A DNA stretch of 64,000 nt, from IMG/VR virus record IMGVR_UViG_3300023179_000094, positions 1 to 64,000 of that record. One strand, written 5' to 3'. Shown piece after piece: positions 50,196 through 58,443 of this stretch. The notes under the pieces were generated by a model. It did no database searches, was not told the DNA's origin, and worked only from the letters and a program-made list of their open reading frames with translations. This stretch comes from a virus. Position numbers and translations under genes: made by a program. The first letter of the stretch is position 1. Every line of letters starts with the position of its first letter.

Positions 50196-52735
50196 TTTTA
50201 CTTTTTAAGAGTGGTTCAGTTTTTTCTCGTTCTTCTAAGGATGGTGATTCTGGTTCTATTTTTCCTTTAATTTCAATACCAACAAACGTCGAAGGTAAAT
50301 CTACAGAACTTAACGATTTTCAGTGGTGGGCATACACAGATGAGTGGCAACAATGGTTGAAGAAAAATCCTAGAGAATGGCAAGCCGAGGCTGAAGATCA
50401 TTTTAACAATTTTGACACATGGGTTGATGAATTGCTAGAAACAGAGGATTATTACAGACAGTTCTTCAATTTTCAAGCCAAATCTTTATTGACTAAAGGA
50501 AAAATTAGTAGTTTCGATGATTTCCTACAAATTTATGAAGCAGAAGAAAAATCTGCAAATTCAGACACCGCCAGGAAATTGACCAAATTTATTTATGCTG
50601 TTGAGTCGCTTGTTAAATCTGGGGTTTTGAAACCCAAAATGGAAATGGATTCTCTTGACACCAAAACCCCATACGCAGTTGTTGTGGATTTATTGGACGA
50701 GAAAACTAAAAAACCAAATTCAATGGCTAGACAAGCTTTCAGATTGAAGTTGCTCGCAAAAACAAAAACTTTAACTGTTGCAGAAATTGATTACGTTTTA
50801 CCTCAAGAAGAGGAAGTAGGCGAGACTATGGAAGGGTACTTTAAAAATGTTTCCGAATTTGTAACACAGGCTATGATTGCCGGGGTTTCAGTAGCTGGTG
50901 TTGTTTTGGCTGCAAAGGCCGTAGGAAGCATTGCTATGGGCTGGGCCTTTAGAAGAGGTGCACAACGGTTTTTCCCTGGAGTAGCTGGTTCAGTTGGAGG
51001 TATGTTTAGTGGTGCTTTCAATACTGTTAGGGGATGGTTTGGGGCAAGCACAGCAGCAGCGGGAGCTGCTGGTGCACCCGGAGTACCAGCAGCAGCAGTT
51101 GCATCTGGACAAGCTGCAGCAGCAGGAGGTGGTGCCGCAGCAGGCGGAGGTGCATTAGCAACTACCGGTATCGTCGCAGCTGTCGTCGTGGCTGCGGGAG
51201 CAATTCAAAGGTCTATCAACTGGTTTTCTTCCAAACAAGCTCCGATTTACTCCAAGGTAGATGATTTTGCCAAAGGAAATTTTGCACCCGGAGAAATTGA
51301 AATTGGAAAACCTATAACAATATGTTGGACTCAAGAATCAGGATCAGGATGGCTGACTTCTTTAGTATGGAATTCGGACACAAGAACAACTATGGACTTG
51401 ATCAAAATTGTAGATAAAGACGAAAAATCATTCTTCCTAATGACGAATGTCAATTCTAAAGCCATGGGAAAAGTCTTGAAAGACAACGAGCTAGTGATGT
51501 TGGTATTTAACAACAATGATAATTTCGAAAGAGGATATTTAGATAATGATGATTTAGAATTCGAATCTTTAGCCATAAAGTCCATGGGGGATTTGGCTGT
51601 TGCAACTTCTTTTTATGGTTATTGTGATTGGTCGGAAATGCAATCTGCTTTCGACGAAGCTCCGGAAAGAGCCTGGTATGTTCCAGAAAATGCTCCATCT
51701 TCTTATGAATTTAATTATCAAAATCAAAAAAGCGAAAAAATAAATGTTTCTGGAAAATTGATGACGGAATCAGATTTAGAGTCCAGTGGTGTAGAGAAAT
51801 TTCTTCCTGATATATCTGGAGCATTAAAAGAATCTGGGGTAAAAGAAAACTTCGATTATTCATCATATGACAAATTCCAAGAAGCAAGATTGGTAGATTT
51901 TTACGAATTTTCATCCCTATATGAGGAAAATAAAGAGGATAAAAACAAAAAAAATAAAAAGGAGATTCCTGATGCAGAATCTCTAGAAAAAGAATGGGCA
52001 AAAGATTATAAGGATGATTCAAGAACACAAAACGCCACAAAAGAGTTTGAAAAACAACATGAAGATTCGAAGTATAAAAGATGTATGATGTCAATTTATC
52101 GTGTAAACTCAATAGAATGGGTGGATCCAAATGTGAAATCCCAGGTTCCAACAATTCAATATTTTGTTGTTGCCCCACAAAGCTTTGATGCAAAGATCGG
52201 AGATCCAGTTGCAGTTGAACCCACTTCTGAAGATAAACTTTACAATCCAAGATTTGGATTAGCAACATACACACCGCCAGAAGAAAAAACAACACCAGAA
52301 AAAACAGATAAAGATAAGGACAAAGAAAAAGAGGACGAAATTCCACCTTTGACCCCGGGTTCAACTGGTCCGGAAAAAAAGATAAAAGTTGATCCAGATG
52401 ATATTTCAATCAGAGATGTTTCACACAGCACCTTTGGAGGAAGAAGAAGATTGGTGATCAAAGATGACCCAGATCCAAAGGGAGAAAATGTGAACATAGC
52501 AGATTTTTTAACCCCGGAAGACAGAAAGGAATTGGGTATTGAAAATTGGAAAAATGTAACCAAAGTACAATTGGTTTATGATAGAGATAGAGAACCAACA
52601 AAGGTTGTTTTGAAAAATAGAAAACCTGGACTTTTAAACGACGAGGTTAGGAGAATTAGAAAAGGACAAGCCGGATTTGATGCAGCCGTAGCCTACGCAA
52701 AAAGGGTAAAGGCTGGTATAGAATACGATGAATAA
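50192..52735 (+). CDS. Large membrane-active virion-type protein, 847 aa
   Basis: Soluble N-terminal ~220 residues rich in Trp and acidic helices. Residues ~225-345 are Gly/Ala-rich and hydrophobic, including a run of GAAGAP/AAAGGG type and two likely membrane-inserting helices (IAGVSVAGVVLAAKAVGSIAMGW and ATTGIVAAVVVAAGAIQ). Beyond that are a beta-rich domain (~360-500), a charged middle, and a C-terminal domain (~720-847) with Lys/Asp-rich linkers. Such a composition fits ejected or internal virion proteins that cross the envelope. It contains an IYE site that fits prohead protease processing. No family recognised. Confidence 0.5.
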   Translation: MILLFKSGSVFSRSSKDGDSGSIFPLISIPTNVEGKSTELNDFQWWAYTDEWQQWLKKNPREWQAEAEDHFNNFDTWVDELLETEDYYRQFFNFQAKSLLTKGKISSFDDFLQIYEAEEKSANSDTARKLTKFIYAVESLVKSGVLKPKMEMDSLDTKTPYAVVVDLLDEKTKKPNSMARQAFRLKLLAKTKTLTVAEIDYVLPQEEEVGETMEGYFKNVSEFVTQAMIAGVSVAGVVLAAKAVGSIAMGWAFRRGAQRFFPGVAGSVGGMFSGAFNTVRGWFGASTAAAGAAGAPGVPAAAVASGQAAAAGGGAAAGGGALATTGIVAAVVVAAGAIQRSINWFSSKQAPIYSKVDDFAKGNFAPGEIEIGKPITICWTQESGSGWLTSLVWNSDTRTTMDLIKIVDKDEKSFFLMTNVNSKAMGKVLKDNELVMLVFNNNDNFERGYLDNDDLEFESLAIKSMGDLAVATSFYGYCDWSEMQSAFDEAPERAWYVPENAPSSYEFNYQNQKSEKINVSGKLMTESDLESSGVEKFLPDISGALKESGVKENFDYSSYDKFQEARLVDFYEFSSLYEENKEDKNKKNKKEIPDAESLEKEWAKDYKDDSRTQNATKEFEKQHEDSKYKRCMMSIYRVNSIEWVDPNVKSQVPTIQYFVVAPQSFDAKIGDPVAVEPTSEDKLYNPRFGLATYTPPEEKTTPEKTDKDKDKEKEDEIPPLTPGSTGPEKKIKVDPDDISIRDVSHSTFGGRRRLVIKDDPDPKGENVNIADFLTPEDRKELGIENWKNVTKVQLVYDRDREPTKVVLKNRKPGLLNDEVRRIRKGQAGFDAAVAYAKRVKAGIEYDE

Positions 52736-52774
52736 ATAAAAACAAAAAATAATAAAATTTGACAAAGTCATTTT

Positions 52775-52782
52775 GATATATA
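52775..52782 (+). promoter_or_regulatory. Putative late promoter box GATATATAAG before the protease-scaffold gene
   Basis: GATATATAAGAG, 16 bases before the ATG at 52799. A TTGACA (52759-52764) also lies upstream. Confidence 0.5.
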
Positions 52783-52798
52783 AGAGATAAAAAAAAGA

Positions 52799-54832
52799 AT
52801 GATGATGGAAGATCTACCTTTTATGAACGAGAATTTGGTGTTTATCTTGGAAAAGCAAGGTCATCATGTCCAGGCTTCTAAAGACTCTGACGGATACACT
52901 TTGAAGGGTATTGCAGCACAATTCGGAAAAGAAAACAATAATAACAGAATTTATGAAGAAACTGAATATCTTCCACACTTAGATTATTTGAACGAGAAAA
53001 TCAAACAAAAGAGATTGGTTGGCGAGTTAGATCACCCTGAAAAATTTGATGTTTCTCTGAAGAATATCTCCCACATCATTGAGGATCTACAATACGACAA
53101 AAGCGGAAGAGTACTTAAAATCAAGGTTAAATTGCTAGACACCCCTGCGGGTCAGATCGCCAAGAAATTGGTAGATGCAGGTATTCCTCTTTCAATATCT
53201 TCTCGTGCAGCAGGAAACGTAGGACCAGATAAAAAAGTACAAATCAAAAAAATCTTCACGTACGATCTTGTAGCAGATCCTGGTTTTCAAGATGCTCAAT
53301 TAGAAAGAGTGTACGAAAGTGCCGGTTTTTCTTTTTCTGAGTTTTCAGATAGACACAAAAATTCTATTGTTAACGAGCTAAAATGTGTTAACGAGTCATT
53401 AGGTATCAAAAATGATTCGGGAGTGATGATATATAAGGTTGACGATAACGAAGAATTCAAAAAAATAATCAAACAAGATAAAAATAAAAATTACACCATG
53501 GAGTCCAGAAAAGAATATGTAACGAGTGAAGAACTCAACAATTATTCCATTTTCCTAAAGAAAAAAATGGATGAGCTCGAGTCCCAAATCCGTGAGGCTA
53601 AGAATACGCAGAATTTGGTTGAAAGCTCAGATTCTTACACAGCAGAATTAGAAGAAAGAGTAGATCGTCTGGAGAAATATTGTGAATATCTCGCAGAAAA
53701 CCTTGAGGCTTCTATCAAATATGGAGAATACGTTGCGGAGAATTTGGACAACTCCATCACTTACAGCAAATACCTTGCAGAAAATCTGGACAAGAATATT
53801 TCCTATTCTAAATATCTGGCAGAGAACGTCGACAAGTCAATTTTGTACTCCGAGTATGTTGCAGAGAATGTGGACAAAGGCATCAACTACTCTAAATATC
53901 TCGCAGAGAAGTTGGATGACAGCATTCAATATTCAGAGTACCTGGCAGAAAATGTGGATCACACCATTGCCTATTCAGAGTATTTGGCGGAGAATGTGGA
54001 CAGAAATATTTCTTATTCCGAATATCTAGCAGAGAAGTTGGATAGAAACATTTCCTATGCGGAATATCTTGCTGAGAATTTGGATAAAGGCATTGCCTAT
54101 TCCGAATACCTTGGCGAGAATCTCGATAAAGGTATTGCCTACTCGGAATATCTTGGTGAAAAATTGGAACAAGGAATTTCCTATTCCGAATATCTGGCAG
54201 AAAATGTAAACAGAACTATTTCTTATTCTGAATACATCGCCGAAAAATTGAATGGCACGATTTCGTATACCGAGTCTTTGTCAGAAAGCGTAGGTTATCA
54301 ACCGGTGGTTGAAAGAGACGCTAGGAGACAGGCAGAAGTCGCCTCAAGAACTGAATTAGCGGAGTCTGGTTTTGCTGGAGATTATACCAATCTCGGCAAA
54401 CAGATTGATTTCCTAATTGAGTCGGTCCAAACCCAAAAGACCGAAACAAATCAAAGAAAGGCTGAGAGTAATTGGCAGCCTACTGCTGGAACCAAAAAAG
54501 CAGATCAAGTTCTCAACGAGAATTCAAACGCCATCTTTTCAACTGGCCACAAGTTCATCGACGAGATGCCAACAGAGTATGCTCCGATTTGGGAGTCGTT
54601 GAACGAAGGACAGAAGCAATCAATTATTGCCCAGTCTGCCTTCCACAATCTCAATACCCCTTATCAGATCAGAAATTTCTGGTCAACCCGTCAGTTTGGA
54701 CCTAAGCCAATGGCTATGCAAAAATTGCACGAGAACGAAAACATATCAGAGTCTTCAAACACTCAGAAACCCGGTGCCTACAACAACGATTATCTGAGCT
54801 GGGTGGCTAAGTCACTAGAAGGCAAATTCTAA
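52799..54832 (+). CDS. Prohead protease-scaffold fusion (T4 gp21 plus gp22-like)
   Basis: 677 residues. Residues ~1-190 carry the T4 gp21-type prohead protease: GELDHP with His79 and LSISSRA with Ser at 132-135, followed by DLVADPGF. After a linker comes a coiled coil (~240-290), then fourteen consecutive 14-residue repeats (residues 296-491) of the type EYLAENLDKNISYS. The C-terminus (PIWESLNEGQKQSI ... YQIRNFWSTRQF) resembles prohead core (gp22) ends. T4 encodes protease and scaffold separately; here one chain appears to do both. It lies directly before the capsid gene. Confidence 0.85.
   Translation: MMMEDLPFMNENLVFILEKQGHHVQASKDSDGYTLKGIAAQFGKENNNNRIYEETEYLPHLDYLNEKIKQKRLVGELDHPEKFDVSLKNISHIIEDLQYDKSGRVLKIKVKLLDTPAGQIAKKLVDAGIPLSISSRAAGNVGPDKKVQIKKIFTYDLVADPGFQDAQLERVYESAGFSFSEFSDRHKNSIVNELKCVNESLGIKNDSGVMIYKVDDNEEFKKIIKQDKNKNYTMESRKEYVTSEELNNYSIFLKKKMDELESQIREAKNTQNLVESSDSYTAELEERVDRLEKYCEYLAENLEASIKYGEYVAENLDNSITYSKYLAENLDKNISYSKYLAENVDKSILYSEYVAENVDKGINYSKYLAEKLDDSIQYSEYLAENVDHTIAYSEYLAENVDRNISYSEYLAEKLDRNISYAEYLAENLDKGIAYSEYLGENLDKGIAYSEYLGEKLEQGISYSEYLAENVNRTISYSEYIAEKLNGTISYTESLSESVGYQPVVERDARRQAEVASRTELAESGFAGDYTNLGKQIDFLIESVQTQKTETNQRKAESNWQPTAGTKKADQVLNENSNAIFSTGHKFIDEMPTEYAPIWESLNEGQKQSIIAQSAFHNLNTPYQIRNFWSTRQFGPKPMAMQKLHENENISESSNTQKPGAYNNDYLSWVAKSLEGKF
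53684..54271 (+). repeat. Fourteen 42-bp repeats in the scaffold part
   Basis: Fourteen 42-bp units with variable nucleotides but a conserved residue pattern (E/K)Y(L/V)AE(N/K)(L/V)D..I.YS. The phase of 14 residues equals two heptads of a coiled coil. Confidence 0.9.
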
Positions 54833-54858
54833 AAAAAACAAAAAAAATCTCTAAAAAA

Positions 54859-56586
54859 ATGAAACTAATTAATGAAGCTGAGATCTTCGATACCTGGTCG
54901 CCTATCATCGAACAGAAAGCTGGTATCACTGATCCTTCCAAAAAAGCGTGGTTGTCTAAGTACTGCCACTATCACTCCCTCAACGAGTCTGCCGGCGCAT
55001 ATCAGTCGTTGAACGTCGTCAACGGTATGGGAGCCGTTGCACCTCCTGTTTTCCCAGCTGCAACTCAAGCTGGCTCAGTTGGTGGTTACGGACCAAACCA
55101 AGGATTCTACAGCCAATCTTGGCAAGGATCTGGCGATAAGTTTCCTTCGCTTTTGCCTTTGGCTATTCAGGTAGCTGCAAAAACCGTAGGTTTCGATATC
55201 GTTCCAGTTATTCCAATGTCTGGTCCTTCCGGTGTTCTATCCTATCTGGATTATGTGTATGCTGGCGGTAAGCTCAGCCCACAATCTGTAGGTACTACTG
55301 CAGCCGATGCCTTGGCCGCAGCTCCTGCTATGATTAAATTGCAGATAACCACCCAAACAGACATGTCTCTACTGGTAGTAGGACCAAGTACACCAGGGAC
55401 TACTTTTTACATCACCAATGCTACATCAGCCGGAGCTTATATAACTACCAGATTTGTTGGTTTGTCCAGAATCGATGGTTTCCCAATCTTCGAAATTATT
55501 GGTATGACAGAAGGAGAGTCAGTTGCATCTGTTATCAATGGAGGTGCTACCAAAGTTGGTACTTCAATAGCTGGAACCGAAGTTGGAACCACTACTGCTT
55601 CGGCTTCTTTGGTTAAGGCACTGGAAGATCACATTCAAGGTTTCTCTGGAGCTGGTTTCTATGACAACCAAAACTGGCAGGGTCCTTTCGTTGATGGTAC
55701 CAAGACGTACAACCCGATGCTTAGAAGCGTAGGTGAAGAAAACTACTACAACTTGATGGGTCTTTCGACTTTCACAAAGTTTGTAGAAGCCGACACTTTC
55801 CAAGTAGCTGCTTCCGTCACCACGGAGCAAATTCAAGACCTCAATAAGCAGTTCGGTATCGATGTCATTTCGATGATTGAGAACGCGCTGGTCAATGAGG
55901 TTTCTCAGGCTATCAACAAGCACATTCTAGCCAGAGCTTTTGCTTTGGGCTGGTCTAACTGTTATGACTTCAACACAGTAGAAGGTCAAAATTTGAATTT
56001 GAATCTGGTTATCGGTGGAACCGCTGGTTCTTACACCATTCCTTCTTATGTTGGAAAAACAGACCAGGCTTTGACCATGACTGGTACTGCAGGTCCTGCT
56101 TCTGGAACTTATGAGAACTTGTCAACTCTACAAAGAAGACTTTTCTCTCGTATCCTGGCAGCCGCTAACGTAGTAGCCAACAGAGGTAGAAGAGGTCCTG
56201 CTAACTTCATTGTCACCAACGCAAACTTGGCTTCGGCAATGCAGGATATCAGCCAGTTCACCTTTGCTCCTTTCACTAATACCTTGACTCAGAACAACGG
56301 TACTTTGTACCCAGTTGGTTCTTTGGCCGGTATGACAGTGTATGTGGACCAAAACATGAAGTACAACGATACCAGAATCCTCGTTGGAAGAAAAGGTGGT
56401 GATGATGAGCCAGGTCTCAAATTCATGCCTTACATGATGGCAGAATCCATTCAGACAATCTCTGAAGGTACGATGTCTCCTAAAATCGCAGTTAAGTCTC
56501 GTTACGCTCTTGTAGAGGCTGGTTTCCACCCCGAAACCATGTATCTCTGCTTCCAGGTTAACTTGCCTGCTGGCGGTCTGGTTTAA
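54859..56586 (+). CDS. gp23: Major capsid protein (T4 gp23-like)
   Basis: 575 residues, near T4 gp23 (521). The start region (MKLINEAEIFDTWSPIIEQ) and the LNE at residues 41-43 form a probable prohead propeptide, with predicted cleavage after Glu43 exposing SAGAYQSLN. The remainder shows HK97-like capsid features and the gp23 pattern (GTYENLSTLQRRLFSRILAAANVVANRGRRGPANFIVTN). It ends before a strong terminator. It forms the shell after expansion. The strong codon bias and repeated GCT/GGT fit a highly expressed protein. Confidence 0.95.
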   Translation: MKLINEAEIFDTWSPIIEQKAGITDPSKKAWLSKYCHYHSLNESAGAYQSLNVVNGMGAVAPPVFPAATQAGSVGGYGPNQGFYSQSWQGSGDKFPSLLPLAIQVAAKTVGFDIVPVIPMSGPSGVLSYLDYVYAGGKLSPQSVGTTAADALAAAPAMIKLQITTQTDMSLLVVGPSTPGTTFYITNATSAGAYITTRFVGLSRIDGFPIFEIIGMTEGESVASVINGGATKVGTSIAGTEVGTTTASASLVKALEDHIQGFSGAGFYDNQNWQGPFVDGTKTYNPMLRSVGEENYYNLMGLSTFTKFVEADTFQVAASVTTEQIQDLNKQFGIDVISMIENALVNEVSQAINKHILARAFALGWSNCYDFNTVEGQNLNLNLVIGGTAGSYTIPSYVGKTDQALTMTGTAGPASGTYENLSTLQRRLFSRILAAANVVANRGRRGPANFIVTNANLASAMQDISQFTFAPFTNTLTQNNGTLYPVGSLAGMTVYVDQNMKYNDTRILVGRKGGDDEPGLKFMPYMMAESIQTISEGTMSPKIAVKSRYALVEAGFHPETMYLCFQVNLPAGGLV

Positions 56587-56604
56587 TTTTAACCAGCTAA
56601 CACC

Positions 56605-56636
56605 AAAAACCCCAGGCGAAAGCCTGGGGTTTTTTG
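56605..56636 (+). terminator. Strong Rho-independent terminator after the capsid gene
   Basis: CCCCAGGC, a GAAA tetraloop, GCCTGGGG, with flanking A-run and a six-T tail: an 8-bp perfect G/C stem, extendable by A-T pairs. It ends the capsid transcript. Confidence 0.92.
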
Positions 56637-56649
56637 TTTGGGAAGAAAA

Positions 56650-56657
56650 GATATATA
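56650..56657 (+). promoter_or_regulatory. Putative late promoter box GATATATA
   Basis: GATATATAGAT just after the capsid terminator, 21 bases before the ATG at 56679. It would start the head-accessory transcript. Confidence 0.5.
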
Positions 56658-56678
56658 GATAAAAATAAAACCCCAGTC

Positions 56679-57260
56679 ATGGCAAAAGTACAAGATTTCA
56701 ATACCTATGTCGATTCACATTTCGGATCAAAATCCAATAATTCACATATTAAAGAAGGATTTATGGATTCCCTAGCTAATGCGATTGATTCAATAATGCC
56801 ATTTTCTAAAACCAAAACGGTCAATTTCATTGTAGACAATATTTTGGAATACGAAAAAGAAATGTTGAAGGCTAAATATGATCACATGAAGGATTTAGAA
56901 GCAAAAAGAAGAAAGATGAAAGAGCTAGACCAAACCGATCCTAATTATGATGATGCTGTTAAAGCTATAGAAAATGAGTTACAATCCAAAGAAAAACAGT
57001 ACAAAGCAATGATCAAATCAAAAACAGTGGCAATTGAAAGGGGAAGAGAATTAATGAGGAAAGAGGCAATTAAGTCACCTAGATTAAAAGAAATCATCAA
57101 AGCAAAAGAAGCTGAGATGGATATTCTTCTGGCAGAATTTGAATACGATCTTGCTAAAAAAATATCAGCTGAAGCAGAAGAAATTCAAAATTTAAAAGAT
57201 GCTATCCAGAAAGCAAAGGACGATGCCAAAGAAATGTTGAATAAATTGAGAAATCCTTAA
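56679..57260 (+). CDS. Coiled-coil head protein, 193 aa
   Basis: The start at ATG 56679 is preferred over TTG 56634, which lies within the terminator tail. The protein is an almost continuous helix (residues ~55-190, charged, heptad spacing) after an N-terminal segment including IKE (I-x-E type, E26). Highly charged helical proteins near the capsid gene are often scaffold or internal head proteins. No family recognised. A late box precedes it. Confidence 0.6.
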   Translation: MAKVQDFNTYVDSHFGSKSNNSHIKEGFMDSLANAIDSIMPFSKTKTVNFIVDNILEYEKEMLKAKYDHMKDLEAKRRKMKELDQTDPNYDDAVKAIENELQSKEKQYKAMIKSKTVAIERGRELMRKEAIKSPRLKEIIKAKEAEMDILLAEFEYDLAKKISAEAEEIQNLKDAIQKAKDDAKEMLNKLRNP

Positions 57261-57273
57261 AAAAAATTTTCAT

Positions 57274-58179
57274 ATGGTTTACAATTTTCGGCAATGGGAT
57301 AAATTTACTTCTTTGAACGAAGCCAATGCTCTTGAAAAAATTTTCGGGTGGTTTGGTTCTATCTTCGGCGGAACTGTTTCTAAAATTGATTCTTACCTAG
57401 AAGATATTATTCAGTTAGAGGAGGATTATGCTAAAGAGTGGGACAAAATTATGACAGACCTGGACGAGTTAGAGGTTCAGAAAGCACAAATTTCTAACGA
57501 TCCTGCGGAATCTAGAAAATTAGATAGGATGATTGATAGAAACGAAAAATTACTACAATCTGCATTGAGAAAAAAAAATTCTTCTATTTCGGACATAGAA
57601 GATAAAGTTAGAAAATTAACAGAAAAAGATTCTAAACTAGTCTCCTATTGGAATTTGAAAAAAACTAAGGCAGAAAAGGATGTTGCCGAAAGATTGTATG
57701 ATATTTCCAAAAAACTTACAAATCCTGATTTAGGGGAAGAGCTATACGACAAATACAAAAAAGCGGCTTTAGCTGCCAAAGAAAAAGACGAGGATTTCAG
57801 AAGAAAATATGGGGATATGAGGTTACCTGGATCCCCTTCTAAACATTCATATTCAGAATCCCCAACCATTCCAGAAAAATCTCGTATTTCAAAGGGTATT
57901 TTATCTAGAATTTTGAATATGCCAGATAAAGAATTTGAAAAACACGTTCAGAAGTTGGGACCATCTGAAATTAAAGATCTTAAATCTGATTTGATTAATG
58001 TAAAAAATGAAATGCTCAGATTAAGAAGTTTGGATTTAAAAGATTACGCACAAGATGCCTCTAGCAAAGGTCTTTCTAAAGCCGAAATCAAAATGGGTGA
58101 AAGTAATATACGTTCTAAACATTTAGCAAGAATTAGCGACACAAGGGATAAAATAACTTACTTGAATAGATATGTCTAA
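57274..58179 (+). CDS. Coiled-coil head protein, 301 aa
   Basis: Starts MVYNFRQWDKFTSLNEANAL, where LNE (residues 14-16) is a candidate prohead protease site. The helical body (residues ~40-170) has regular charged heptads, followed by a basic, Pro-rich linker and a helical tail. It overlaps the next gene by 8 bases. Similar length and charge to the preceding gene suggest a set of internal head proteins. Confidence 0.6.
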   Translation: MVYNFRQWDKFTSLNEANALEKIFGWFGSIFGGTVSKIDSYLEDIIQLEEDYAKEWDKIMTDLDELEVQKAQISNDPAESRKLDRMIDRNEKLLQSALRKKNSSISDIEDKVRKLTEKDSKLVSYWNLKKTKAEKDVAERLYDISKKLTNPDLGEELYDKYKKAALAAKEKDEDFRRKYGDMRLPGSPSKHSYSESPTIPEKSRISKGILSRILNMPDKEFEKHVQKLGPSEIKDLKSDLINVKNEMLRLRSLDLKDYAQDASSKGLSKAEIKMGESNIRSKHLARISDTRDKITYLNRYV

Positions 58180-58441
58180 AATTCTATTAAATTTATCAGA
58201 ATTTCCTTTAAATGAAGATGTAAATTCAGATTTGGTCAACGCCAAAAAGGCAGTTAATGATCAACTTCAAGCAATCAGAAATGAAATTCAGAATGAAAAG
58301 GAACAAACGGAAGTTTCGCAAAAAACAGCAAGTCTAAAAAAACAGGCAACACTGTATTCTGCATTACCTGCAATGTTGAACAAATTGGCTGCTTCCATGG
58401 AAGCTAAAGAAAAATCCGGCGACAAAACAAACATTTACTAA
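58172..58441 (+). CDS. Small head-type protein, 89 aa
   Basis: 89 residues: MSKILLNLSEFPLNED with LNE (13-15) near the N-terminus, then a charged helix with heptads (LQAIRNEIQNEKEQTEVSQ) and a Met/Leu-rich end. Overlaps the preceding gene by 8 bases; the next starts 2 bases later. It fits the set of processed head proteins. Confidence 0.55.
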   Translation: MSKILLNLSEFPLNEDVNSDLVNAKKAVNDQLQAIRNEIQNEKEQTEVSQKTASLKKQATLYSALPAMLNKLAASMEAKEKSGDKTNIY

Positions 58442-58443
58442 AG

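Noticed and set aside
51711-52409. 232-residue minus-strand open frame
   Set aside because: Antisense to the Lys/Glu-rich part of the 50192 gene; Leu/Phe-rich shadow with no family features.
53682-54029. 115-residue + frame overlapping the 42-bp repeats
   Set aside because: Second-phase reading of the scaffold repeats; the 14-residue pattern in the main frame is the conserved one.
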